Origin: Cellvibrionales bacterium UBA4435
GTDB lineage: Bacteria; Pseudomonadota; Gammaproteobacteria; Pseudomonadales; Porticoccaceae
NCBI GenBank assembly: GCA_002390525.1
Contig: DGPR01000039.1
Coordinates: 3,655 to 13,883 of the forward strand
Length of the DNA stretch: 10,229 nucleotides
Reading direction: 5' to 3'
The notes beneath the pieces were generated by a model that ran no database searches, was not told the DNA's origin, and saw nothing but the letters and a program-made list of their open reading frames with translations. Positions 1 through 6,846 of the stretch are shown here, piece after piece. A program made the position numbers and the translations under genes. The first letter of the stretch is position 1. Every line of letters starts with the position of its first letter.

Positions 1-290
1 TGCAATTGACACTCCAAGTCTTCATAGTCAGGAACTTGACCTGGTAAACCTGAAACAATCCTCCTTCCATTCTTACGCAGCTCGATAGCTGCTTTTCGTT
101 GCTCCATATTTGTTGAAAAAGGAATAAAAATTTTCTTAGCTGCTACTCTATTAATTTTTCTTATACGGGCCCTCCTTTTTTCTTGATCTTCTCTACCAGC
201 TGGCGTTCCCTTATCCCATAAAAGATTTGTAAATGGCTGATCTTTAATTTTAGCTCTGCGTGTTTGCTGGTTCACATTTTTTTTTGTCAT
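1..290 (-). CDS. Hypothetical protein, N-terminal part (runs off left edge)
   Basis: An open frame reads leftward from an ATG at 290-288 to the window edge with no stop, giving about 96 codons, so the C-terminal part lies outside. The start is supported by a good Shine-Dalgarno-like GAGGT about 8 nt upstream on the minus strand. The product begins MTKKNVNQQTRRAKIKDQPF and is very basic over its first 80 residues, with clusters such as EKRRARIRKINR and ELRKNGRR. It has no signal peptide or membrane segment in the visible part. The basic character would suit a nucleic-acid-binding protein, but that is inference only. I do not recognise the family. It is divergent from the integrase-like fragment at 578 and its upstream region carries a perfect dyad, so the pair may belong to one accessory element. 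Confidence 0.6.
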   Translation of the reverse strand, partial: MTKKNVNQQTRRAKIKDQPFTNLLWDKGTPAGREDQEKRRARIRKINRVAAKKIFIPFSTNMEQRKAAIELRKNGRRIVSGLPGQVPDYEDLECQL

Positions 291-314
291 TGTATAACCT
301 CTATATTTACCTGA

Positions 315-344
315 TTAACAATAAGTCTGTAAAGATATTGTTAA
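315..344. promoter_or_regulatory. Perfect 9-bp dyad in the divergent intergenic region (candidate operator)
   Basis: TTAACAATA at 315-323 is mirrored exactly by TATTGTTAA at 336-344, with a 12-nt spacer. The half-site centres are 21 bp apart, two helical turns, as expected for a dimeric regulator. A direct repeat AAGTCT (323-328 and 345-350) overlaps the same stretch. The dyad lies 25 bp upstream of the start of the leftward gene at 290. No T-tract follows the right arm, so it does not look like a terminator. The rest of the 291-577 gap is strongly AT-rich and holds no convincing gene or RNA. The operator role is inferred from symmetry and position only. Confidence 0.4.
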
Positions 345-577
345 AAGTCTTTATAAAATACTAACAGCATAATTATAAGCAAACAGAATTATATTTATGA
401 AGAATGTAAAAATCAATTTTCATTTGTACATCTTCAGTAAAATTTAGCCAATTAAAAAATACTATTTAACTTATTATACTAGGTAACTGAGTCTAAATTA
501 TAATTAATTGGTATATTTCTAAAATTTTTGTTATATTTTCCATAATAAATTCCATAAAAATAAGGTTTAAAATATAT

Positions 578-1018
578 ATGGGTAAATTACCAAAATATAT
601 ATCTTCAAAAAAAGGGAGTCTTCACTACCAAAGAGCTATTCCCACAAAATTACATGCTGTTTCTAAAGCAAAGTTTTATTATTTTGCACTCGGGCTTAAT
701 CAACATGATAGTGCGACAAAAATTTACAAAGCGGCAAAAAGGGCAGCCCGAGGATTTGAATTGAGATGTCAGATGCTCGAAAATCTTAGCTTGGAATCTA
801 TTCCCGAATCGGAGCTGGATATGCTTTTTATGGAAATCATCAGAAGATCTGTTGCGAAAACTGGGTTATATGAGTATGAGAAATCTATATTTAAAGGTCC
901 TTTTAAGTTTTCTATACAAATAAGTAAAAAATTAGCTGATCTAAACGATAATCTAGATAATTTTAATAGAAAAGGAAAAATGAGATTGACTGGAGGTACA
1001 CAGTCTTCAACAACTTAG
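578..1018 (+). CDS. Truncated tyrosine-recombinase (phage integrase) N-terminal fragment
   Basis: This frame encodes 146 residues. Residues 12-65 follow the pattern seen at the N-terminus of many site-specific integrases (DUF6538-like): a Gly plus aromatic stretch (GSLHYQRAIP, around residues 13-22), a following TKL, then a strand resembling the usual 'SLGT' element (FYYFALGLNQHD) and an Ala/Lys/Arg-rich helix (YKAAKRAARGFELR). Full integrases of this class usually have 350-550 residues and carry a C-terminal catalytic domain with R-H-R-Y residues. None of that is present here, and the 158 bp after the stop contain no continuing frame. It is therefore probably a decayed integrase, or less likely a small stand-alone protein. 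The Shine-Dalgarno sequence is weak (AAGG about 12 nt upstream). Assignment rests on pattern recognition of a short N-terminal domain. Confidence 0.5.
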   Translation: MGKLPKYISSKKGSLHYQRAIPTKLHAVSKAKFYYFALGLNQHDSATKIYKAAKRAARGFELRCQMLENLSLESIPESELDMLFMEIIRRSVAKTGLYEYEKSIFKGPFKFSIQISKKLADLNDNLDNFNRKGKMRLTGGTQSSTT

Positions 1019-1176
1019 CTGTTTTATTTATAGTAACTGATTTTCCTTGAGGCGTGTCCTGTATTTATTTTTGTTTAAGTCGTTGGTTAATCTGAGGACA
1101 ATGTGTTTTCATGGTACTTTAAATCTTGAAGTAATTTAAAAAATATTTTAATTTTCTATCATTAAATGAAGTAATA

Positions 1177-3501
1177 ATGAAAAAACATATTAACAAAGAT
1201 TTTTTTTCTCAAAGAGAGGCTGCCAAATACGACAACCCTATACCTAGTCGAGAGTATATTTTAGACTTTCTCGCTGAAAGCCGTGGCCCCTTAACGCATG
1301 AAGAGCTATGTGAAGAACTAAGTATCAGTGATGAGCGCGCTTATGAAGCTATTAGACGAAGACTGATAGCGATGGAAAGAGATGGTCAGCTCATAAAAAA
1401 CCGTAGCTATGCATACGGCGCTTTGGAAAAAATGAATCTAATTAAAGGAAGAGTTATTGGTCATCCAGATGGATTTGGTTTTGTATCTCCAGTTGTTGGA
1501 GAAACGGACCTATATCTTTCAAGCAGACAAATGAAAAAGGTTTTAGATGGCGATGAAGTTCTCGTTAGAGTATCTGGAAAAGACCACCGTGGCCGCCAAG
1601 AAGCCACTATTGTTGAAGTTGTTAAACATAGAACAAGCAGCCTAGTAGGTCGCTTCTTTGTAGAGAGCAATACTAAGTTTGTAAGACCTGATAATCCAAA
1701 AATTTCACAAGATATAATTATACCCGTCGGACAAGAAAATAACGCGCAACCAGGTCAAATTGTAATAGTTAAAATTAATCAACAGCCAAGTAAAAAACAC
1801 TTACCTGCTGGCTGTATTACCCAGATTCTTGGTAGCCACATGGCTCCAGGGATGGAAATTGATATTGCTATCAATAATTATGGTATTCCGGTTAAGTGGC
1901 CAGACGAAGTTTTAAACAACATTGACTCCATAGGGGATAGTGTTTCTGATCAAGATAAAAAGTTTAGAATAGATTTACGTCATCTTCCATTTGTTACAAT
2001 CGATGGGGAAGATGCACGTGATTTTGATGATGCCGTTTACTGTGAACCTGAATCTGAAGGTTTAAGGAAACTATATGTTGCAATTGCAGATGTCTCTCAT
2101 TATGTATCAGTTGCGACTGCACTTGACCAAGAAGCTAATAAAAGAGGTAATTCTGTATATTTCCCACAATATGTAGTTCCCATGCTTCCAGAAGAGATTT
2201 CGAACGGGTTATGTTCACTCAAGCCTAACTTAGATCGATTAACTTTAGTCTGTGAAATGATGCTAGATAAAAATGGAGCAGTTATACAATACAACTTTTT
2301 TGAGGGGCTAATTAATTCACATGCGAGATTAACATATGCTCAGGTTACTGAAATTATCTCCCAAAGAAAGCTCTCAACAAGCAGTATTCGCAAGCAATTC
2401 AATTCAATAATAAAAAATATAGATGCTTTGACAGATCTTTACTATGACTTACTTAATTCAAGAAAGTTGAGAGGTGCAATCGAATTCGAATCACAGGAGT
2501 CGCAGATAATTTTCGATAAAGAAAAGAAAATTAAGGAAATATTGCCAGCTCAAAGAAATTCAGCACATAGATTAATAGAAGAATGCATGCTCTGCGCAAA
2601 TGTTTGTGCAGCCAAATTTCTGAAAAAAAACAAAATATCTACACTATATCGTGTTCATCAGGGGCCTAAGGATGAAAAAATAGAAAGCCTAAGAGAATTT
2701 CTTGGTGAATTAGGCATAGATTTTTCTAACGGCGGAGCTGACCCAAAAGACTTTCAGCGTATTCTCAATGATATTCAAGAACGTCCAGATGGTAACATCA
2801 TACAAACAGTTATACTGCGATCTATGAATAGAGCAATCTATTCGCCTGAGAGTCATGGCCATTTCGGCCTAAATTATCCAGAATACACTCATTTTACGTC
2901 ACCTATTCGACGTTACTCTGATCTTTTAGTGCATCGAGCAATCCGGTATTTAATAAGAAAAAAATCAAAAAATACTGAAGCTTTTAGAGTAAGTGGTTCA
3001 CGAGCATTAACTCAAGAGGAAATATATCCATATGATAAAAAACAACTTAATTCTTTTGGTGAGCACTGTTCTTTAACAGAAAGAAGAGCAGATGAGGCTA
3101 CTAGAGATGTAATAAACTGGCTTAAGTGTGAGTTCCTATCATCACGAGTCGGAGAGAAATTTGATGGTACTATCAGCACTGTTACCGGATTTGGTTTATT
3201 TGTTCAGCTTGATGATATGTATATTGAAGGACTAATCCATATAACTTCACTACCAAAGGATTACTATCAATATGAAGAAGATCACCATCGTCTAGTAGGT
3301 GAGAAAACTCGTAAAATTTTTCGTCTTGGAGATAATCTAAAGGTGAAAGTGATAAGAGTTGAGTTAAATGAAAGAAAAATTGATTTTGAGTTGATAGAAA
3401 AAAACAAGGATACTGATACAAAAATATCTACATCTTCTTTTGATAGAAAGGTTAAAAATAAAAGAAAAAAAATTGAAAATAAAATTAAGACTAAAAAATA
3501 G
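1177..3501 (+). CDS. rnr: Ribonuclease R (3'-5' exoribonuclease)
   Basis: RNase R degrades structured RNA processively from the 3' end and acts in mRNA and rRNA quality control and in trans-translation. The 774-residue product has the full domain order: a winged-helix N-terminal domain (about residues 25-85, PLTHEELCEELSISDERAYE), cold-shock OB domains (about 88-230, with GRVIGHPDGFGFV), the RNB catalytic domain (about 265-600), an S1 domain (about 660-738, DGTISTVTGFGLFVQL) and a Lys-rich tail (about 742-774). The catalytic metal-binding motif IDGEDARDFDDAV contains D276, D282, D284 and D285, equivalent to the four essential Asp residues of E. coli RNase R. The RNB signature HFTSPIRRYSDLLVHRA is at 572-588. 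The length is a little under the E. coli protein (813). The Shine-Dalgarno sequence before the chosen ATG is poor. rlmB follows after 29 bp, as in other gammaproteobacteria. Confidence 0.97.
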   Translation: MKKHINKDFFSQREAAKYDNPIPSREYILDFLAESRGPLTHEELCEELSISDERAYEAIRRRLIAMERDGQLIKNRSYAYGALEKMNLIKGRVIGHPDGFGFVSPVVGETDLYLSSRQMKKVLDGDEVLVRVSGKDHRGRQEATIVEVVKHRTSSLVGRFFVESNTKFVRPDNPKISQDIIIPVGQENNAQPGQIVIVKINQQPSKKHLPAGCITQILGSHMAPGMEIDIAINNYGIPVKWPDEVLNNIDSIGDSVSDQDKKFRIDLRHLPFVTIDGEDARDFDDAVYCEPESEGLRKLYVAIADVSHYVSVATALDQEANKRGNSVYFPQYVVPMLPEEISNGLCSLKPNLDRLTLVCEMMLDKNGAVIQYNFFEGLINSHARLTYAQVTEIISQRKLSTSSIRKQFNSIIKNIDALTDLYYDLLNSRKLRGAIEFESQESQIIFDKEKKIKEILPAQRNSAHRLIEECMLCANVCAAKFLKKNKISTLYRVHQGPKDEKIESLREFLGELGIDFSNGGADPKDFQRILNDIQERPDGNIIQTVILRSMNRAIYSPESHGHFGLNYPEYTHFTSPIRRYSDLLVHRAIRYLIRKKSKNTEAFRVSGSRALTQEEIYPYDKKQLNSFGEHCSLTERRADEATRDVINWLKCEFLSSRVGEKFDGTISTVTGFGLFVQLDDMYIEGLIHITSLPKDYYQYEEDHHRLVGEKTRKIFRLGDNLKVKVIRVELNERKIDFELIEKNKDTDTKISTSSFDRKVKNKRKKIENKIKTKK

Positions 3502-3530
3502 TCTGAGCTAGATCTTAGGGCAGATCAAAA

Positions 3531-4298
3531 ATGATAGAAAATAAAAATGATTCCGACTCCGATTCCGATTGGCTGTTTGGATTACATACCGTTTATTCTG
3601 TACTGAAGACTTCCGGATCAAAAATTAAAGAACTGAGGGTCCAAAAAGGACGCGATGATCAAAGGTTTAAGAAAATCATTAACTTAGCTCAACTTCAAGA
3701 TATACCTCTCGTTTGGGTTCTTCGCTCAGATCTAGATATATTAACAGGTGGCTCTCATCAGGGGGTAGCAGCTTTATCCGAAAGTATCGGTATACAAGAC
3801 GAAAACTACCTATTTAAGTTAATAATTAAAGAAGAAAAAATCCCGTTTCTATTAATTTTGGATAGCTTGACTGATCCTCATAATCTAGGCGCCTGTATGC
3901 GTTCGGCTGAAGCTGCTGGTGTTCAAGCAGTTATTATTCCTAAAGATAATGCTGTTGGAATAACTCCAGTAGTGCAAAAAGTATCCAGTGGTGCTACAGA
4001 GCTTATTCCTCTCATTGTGGTAACAAATTTATCTAGAACAATAAAACAGCTTCAGGACAAGGGTATTTGGGTGATTGGTGCAGCAGGTGAAGCTGAGGAT
4101 TTATTATATGATACTGATTTAAGCGGACCACTCGCTTTAGTTATGGGAGCCGAAGAAAAAGGCTTACGAAGACTGACAAGAGAAAATTGCGATACTCTCG
4201 TTAAAATTCCTATGATAGGGCTTGTAAGCAGCCTCAATGTTTCAGTCGCTACAGGGGTTTGTTTGTTTGAAGCACTGAGGCAACGAGGTAAAAGGTAG
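3531..4298 (+). CDS. rlmB: 23S rRNA (guanosine-2251-2'-O)-methyltransferase RlmB
   Basis: This SpoU-family (SPOUT) enzyme uses S-adenosylmethionine to methylate the 2'-OH of G2251 in the P-loop of 23S rRNA. The N-terminal substrate-binding domain (about residues 14-90) begins with WLFGLHTVYSVL, equivalent to the usual FGxHAV start. The catalytic domain (about 103-253) has motif 1 DPHNLGACMRSAEAAG with N118 and R124, motif 2 LVMGAEEKGLRRLTRE (203-218) and motif 3 containing SLNVSVATG (234-242), which form the trefoil-knot cofactor site. The length of 255 compares with about 243 in E. coli. The excess is at the N-terminus, where residues 7-13 are D-S-D-S-D-S-D, encoded by three near-identical 6-bp units. 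A small hairpin (GATCT 3511-3515 / AGATC 3522-3526) places the AGGG ribosome-binding site in its loop. The gene sits between rnr and a phosphatidyltransferase gene. Confidence 0.95.
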   Translation: MIENKNDSDSDSDWLFGLHTVYSVLKTSGSKIKELRVQKGRDDQRFKKIINLAQLQDIPLVWVLRSDLDILTGGSHQGVAALSESIGIQDENYLFKLIIKEEKIPFLLILDSLTDPHNLGACMRSAEAAGVQAVIIPKDNAVGITPVVQKVSSGATELIPLIVVTNLSRTIKQLQDKGIWVIGAAGEAEDLLYDTDLSGPLALVMGAEEKGLRRLTRENCDTLVKIPMIGLVSSLNVSVATGVCLFEALRQRGKR

Positions 4299-4307
4299 AT
4301 AAAAAAC

Positions 4308-4943
4308 ATGACCTCAAAAAAAACTTTAAAACTAAGAGTTATAGAAAAAAATCAGACAGCAACTGATAATTTTGTTCTAAATTTTCCTAATGTAATTAGT
4401 TCTTTCAGAGTGGCATTATCACCAGTGCTAATTTTTTTAGCTATCCAGAAAAATGATCATTTATTTTTGTGGGTATTAGCAGTTTCACTATTGACAGACT
4501 GTTTTGACGGTTATGTTGCTAGATATTTGAAGCAAGTAACCGAATTCGGTGCAAAGCTAGATAGCTGGGCAGACTTGATTACTTACTCCTTAATGTTATT
4601 TGGATTACTATTAATATGGCCAGCTATTTTCAATAGCGAAGTTGTATTCCTGCTAATTGCCTTTAGTTGCTGGATTGTCCCCCTTCTAGTGTGCCAATCA
4701 AGATTTGGTAGGTTCCCTACATACCATACATTAGCAGCTAAAATAACAGCTATTTTAATTGCACCTGCTTATTTTATAGCAGTACTTTATAGTAATTCTC
4801 TTTTTCTGAGGGGAGTTTTATTATTTTATATCTGGGTAGCTTTAGAGCAAGTCATAATAACCTCGATTTTACCAAAATGGCAAAGCAATATTGCAGGCTT
4901 TTGGACAGCAGCATCAATAGCTAGAAAGGAGAGTGACGCTTAG
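4308..4943 (+). CDS. CDP-alcohol phosphatidyltransferase family membrane protein
   Basis: Enzymes of this family transfer a phosphatidyl or similar group from a CDP-activated donor to an alcohol such as glycerol-3-phosphate, serine or inositol, in the inner membrane. The signature D-x2-D-G-x2-A-R-x8-G-x3-D-x3-D is complete: D64, D67, G68, A71, R72, G81, D85 and D89. These Asp residues bind the metal and the CDP moiety. The 211 residues contain about five or six hydrophobic segments (roughly 28-47, 50-64, 91-108, 111-130, 143-160, 164-185). Residues 132-151 contain a conserved-looking RFPTYHTLAAKI patch. The start is 9 bp after the rlmB stop, so it is probably co-transcribed with rlmB. The acceptor alcohol cannot be told from sequence by eye. 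It could be a PgsA-like phosphatidylglycerophosphate synthase or an uncharacterised paralogue. The location between rlmB and rpsF is not one I recognise from well-studied relatives. Confidence 0.88.
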   Translation: MTSKKTLKLRVIEKNQTATDNFVLNFPNVISSFRVALSPVLIFLAIQKNDHLFLWVLAVSLLTDCFDGYVARYLKQVTEFGAKLDSWADLITYSLMLFGLLLIWPAIFNSEVVFLLIAFSCWIVPLLVCQSRFGRFPTYHTLAAKITAILIAPAYFIAVLYSNSLFLRGVLLFYIWVALEQVIITSILPKWQSNIAGFWTAASIARKESDA

Positions 4944-5021
4944 TCTTGTAATTTCTATGACTAACTTCTTACTTAAAATTGCGTATTTAAACGAAATTAT
5001 ATTCATACCTTATATTTATAC

Positions 5022-5050
5022 TTGATATAGTGCGAATCTACCCTTAAAAT
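5022..5050 (+). promoter_or_regulatory. Candidate sigma-70 promoter of the rpsF operon
   Basis: TTGATA at 5022-5027 (five of six matches to the -35 consensus) and TAAAAT at 5045-5050 (five of six to the -10 consensus) are separated by exactly 17 nt. Transcription would start near 5057 and give a leader of about 92 nt before the rpsF ATG. It is the best-matching promoter I found in the 205-bp gap between the phosphatidyltransferase gene and rpsF, and it fits the need for strong expression of a ribosomal-protein operon. The region is AT-rich, so chance matches are possible. Confidence 0.6.
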
Positions 5051-5097
5051 GCCATTCCTATAAATATTTACAGTAATTTTATATTTAAAATTTACAA

Positions 5098-5148
5098 CTC
5101 CTTGTTGCATCGCAAAAGCGAGCACTTATTTACCCGTAAGGAGGTAAA
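5098..5148 (+). promoter_or_regulatory. Structured rpsF leader, candidate S6:S18 autoregulatory element
   Basis: Three pairings are visible just before the rpsF start. A hairpin forms from TGC-A-TCGC (5106-5113) and GCGAGCA (5118-5124), seven pairs with one bulged A and an AAAA loop. CTCCTT (5098-5103) is complementary to AAGGAG (5138-5143), the Shine-Dalgarno sequence, and extends by two G-U pairs, so it closes a stem around that hairpin. The unpaired 3' side next to it carries ACCCG (5132-5136). Alternatively TTTACC (5129-5134) pairs with GGTAAA (5143-5148) and holds most of the Shine-Dalgarno in the loop. It is established that the S6:S18 complex binds a CCG-containing motif in its own mRNA leader in many bacteria. 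That this leader is such an element is inference from the paired Shine-Dalgarno and the adjacent CCG. Confidence 0.5.
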
Positions 5149-5709
5149 ATGCGTCATTACGAAATAGTATTCATGGTTCACCCGGATCAGAGCGATCAAG
5201 TATCTGGAATGATCGAACGGTACTCGGCAACCATCACAGAAGGTGGCGGCAAAGTTCACCGACTAGAGGATTGGGGCAGGAGACATCTGGCATACCCAAT
5301 TAATAAGATTCATAAAGCTCATTATGTACTTATGAACGTTGAGTGTGATCAAGATATATTACAGGAATTAAAAACAACTTTTCGCTTTAACGATGCCGTA
5401 TTGAGAAGTGTGGTGTTCGGATGCAAAGAAGCCGTTACCGTAGAGTCTTACATAGCTAAAGCTGATAAATCTGAAAGATCAGAACGCAGAGAGCGCTCAG
5501 CTCCGCATACTGAAAAATCTGCTCCTGTAGAAATTCAAGATAAAGATATAAATTCCGATTCTGCTGAATCTCCAGCAGAATCTTCTGCTGTTATAAATGC
5601 TGAATCTGAAGAAAATAAATTTCAAGAAAATGATGAAAAGATTAAAACAATACCTGATGAATCAGCAGTTGAAGTTGTCGATATATCACCGGAAGAGGAG
5701 AGTAAATAA
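5149..5709 (+). CDS. rpsF: 30S ribosomal protein S6 with long acidic C-terminal extension
   Basis: S6 binds S18 and the central domain of 16S rRNA on the 30S platform. Residues 1-100 form the standard S6 domain: [15 protein letters not shown] at the start, [17 protein letters not shown] (38-54), [10 protein letters not shown] and [12 protein letters not shown] (79-89), nearly matching E. coli. The start has a full AAGGAGG Shine-Dalgarno at 5138-5144. The product is 186 residues, compared with about 131-135 in E. coli. The extra length is a tail (about 101-186) that is charged and low in complexity, with a mixed Arg/Glu stretch ([10 protein letters not shown]) followed by Asp/Glu/Ser-rich sequence ending PEEESK. 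In E. coli the short acidic tail is a target of the glutamate ligase RimK. Whether this tail is modified is unknown. The stop overlaps the rpsR start by one base (TAATG), which suggests translational coupling. Confidence 0.97.
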   Translation: MRHYEIVFMVHPDQSDQVSGMIERYSATITEGGGKVHRLEDWGRRHLAYPINKIHKAHYVLMNVECDQDILQELKTTFRFNDAVLRSVVFGCKEAVTVESYIAKADKSERSERRERSAPHTEKSAPVEIQDKDINSDSAESPAESSAVINAESEENKFQENDEKIKTIPDESAVEVVDISPEEESK

Positions 5710-5936
5710 TGGCTCGATTTAACCGTCGTCGTAAATTTTGTCGCTTTAGCGCTGAAGGTGCAGATGTAATTGATTATAAAGATCTTGAGATGCTTAAGCA
5801 GTATATTTCAGAAACTGGAAAAATTACCCCTAGCCGTATCACGGGAACCAAAGCTAAGTATCAAAGACAATTGTCTAACGCCATCAAGCGCGCCCGTTAT
5901 TTGGCTCTATTGCCATATACAGATAGTCACGAATAA
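5709..5936 (+). CDS. rpsR: 30S ribosomal protein S18
   Basis: S18 is the obligate partner of S6 in the 30S central domain. The 75-residue product has the usual length and the recognisable S18 features: a basic start [13 protein letters not shown], the segment [19 protein letters not shown] (21-39), and the rRNA-binding signature [15 protein letters not shown] followed by [15 protein letters not shown]. The ATG overlaps the rpsF stop as TAATG. Its ribosome-binding site, a purine run containing AGGAG at about 5696-5702, lies inside the last codons of the S6 acidic tail, where Glu codons GAA/GAG supply the purines. A longer frame that begins inside this gene at 5770 belongs to the next gene, whose better start is at 5947. 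Confidence 0.98.
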   Translation: MARFNRRRKFCRFSAEGADVIDYKDLEMLKQYISETGKITPSRITGTKAKYQRQLSNAIKRARYLALLPYTDSHE

Positions 5937-5946
5937 GAATTATTTG

Positions 5947-6795
5947 ATGCGTGCTTTGGCTCAGTTGATTTCTAGTGGCCGCATACAGGCAGGGATGGTT
6001 GCTTTTTTTGGTAATATAATACCTTTCATCTCTCCCGCGGCAGTTTCTTTAGTTACTTTAACTAAGGGGCTATCAGATGGATTAGTGCTTTCGCTATACG
6101 CAATAACACCGCTGACTATAATATTAATTTTTGCCACTGATGCAAATACTGTTGTCACTATGCTGTCCATCTTCACAGTTTTTTGTGTTTTGATTGGTTC
6201 TAGTATTATGAGGCTGAGGTCTTCATGGCAGGAAGTTTTAGTTTTTATTGTAGTATTTAGTGCTATATCTACTATGTTTGCATCTATTTTCTTTAATCAT
6301 AGTCTTGTGGCACTAGAAAATATAATTAAAGAATTTTTTAAAGATAGCCAAAATTTTAATGACAATTTTTTAATAGGTAGAGCTTTTTTGCTGGGTGTTG
6401 CTGGTTATGTTATTGCTTTGACCTCAATTGTTTCTGTAATATTAGGTCGTTGGTGGCAAGCGATGCTTTACAATCCCGGTGGATTTAAGCTGGAATTCCA
6501 TCAATTGAGATTTAGTAGTCTTTTTTCTGTTACTATTTTGATAGGGATGTTTATTTGCGAATTTTTTTTAGAGGGTTATACAAGCTGGTCGAGCTTATTT
6601 GGTTTACCGTTAATGTTAGGCGGAATAGCACTCTTGCACTACAGTGTTACCCTTTATCAGTTAAGTAGTTTTTGGTTAGTTGGATTTTATTTGGCTCTTT
6701 TATTTTTGAGCCCATTAAGTATCATGCTGGTCGGGATAGGTTTTCTTGATAGCATTTTTAATATACGTCCAAAATTGATTAGTCATATTAAATAA
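5947..6795 (+). CDS. Integral membrane protein of the rpsR-rplI locus (DUF2232-like)
   Basis: The product from the ATG at 5947 has 282 residues and about eight hydrophobic segments (roughly 15-37, 47-62, 68-90, 97-118, 146-167, 190-209, 217-236, 242-268). Pseudomonas and relatives carry an uncharacterised membrane protein at this same spot between rpsR and rplI, and the motif RWWQAMLYNPGGF with the following EFHQLR (168-188) is one I associate with that family. Residues 121-141 form a polar loop. The frame is open further upstream to 5770, but that part overlaps rpsR in another frame, so the ATG at 5947, just 10 bp after the rpsR stop, is preferred. No good Shine-Dalgarno is visible, so translation may depend on coupling to rpsR. 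The function is unknown. The context implies co-expression with ribosomal proteins. Confidence 0.8.
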   Translation: MRALAQLISSGRIQAGMVAFFGNIIPFISPAAVSLVTLTKGLSDGLVLSLYAITPLTIILIFATDANTVVTMLSIFTVFCVLIGSSIMRLRSSWQEVLVFIVVFSAISTMFASIFFNHSLVALENIIKEFFKDSQNFNDNFLIGRAFLLGVAGYVIALTSIVSVILGRWWQAMLYNPGGFKLEFHQLRFSSLFSVTILIGMFICEFFLEGYTSWSSLFGLPLMLGGIALLHYSVTLYQLSSFWLVGFYLALLFLSPLSIMLVGIGFLDSIFNIRPKLISHIK

Positions 6796-6846
6796 AATTA
6801 TCAATTTGGTGAGATAAATAGGTTTTAATAACAGGAGATATTCGAG

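Noticed and set aside
1126..1162. Promoter for rnr (TTGAAG at 1126 or TATCAT at 1157)
   Set aside because: Neither hexamer has a good partner at 16-18 nt, and the AT-rich gap offers many equally weak matches.
1019..1176. A tRNA gene upstream of rnr, as in Pseudomonas
   Set aside because: I see no T-loop GTTCRA context, CCA end or pairing acceptor arms. A TGTCCT/AGGACA inverted repeat is present but is only 6 bp with a long loop.
3489..3503. GACTA/TAGTC hairpin at the rnr stop
   Set aside because: Five pairs around an A-run in AT-rich sequence is expected by chance, and there is no T-tract.
4940..4964. TTAGTC/GACTAA inverted repeat after the phosphatidyltransferase gene as a terminator
   Set aside because: The stem is only 6 AT-rich pairs with a 13-nt loop and no T-tract follows.
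5770..5946. An upstream in-frame extension of the membrane-protein gene starting at ATG 5770
   Set aside because: It lies inside rpsR in another frame and reads as non-membrane, S18-shadow sequence. The ATG at 5947 directly follows the rpsR stop and begins the recognisable protein.
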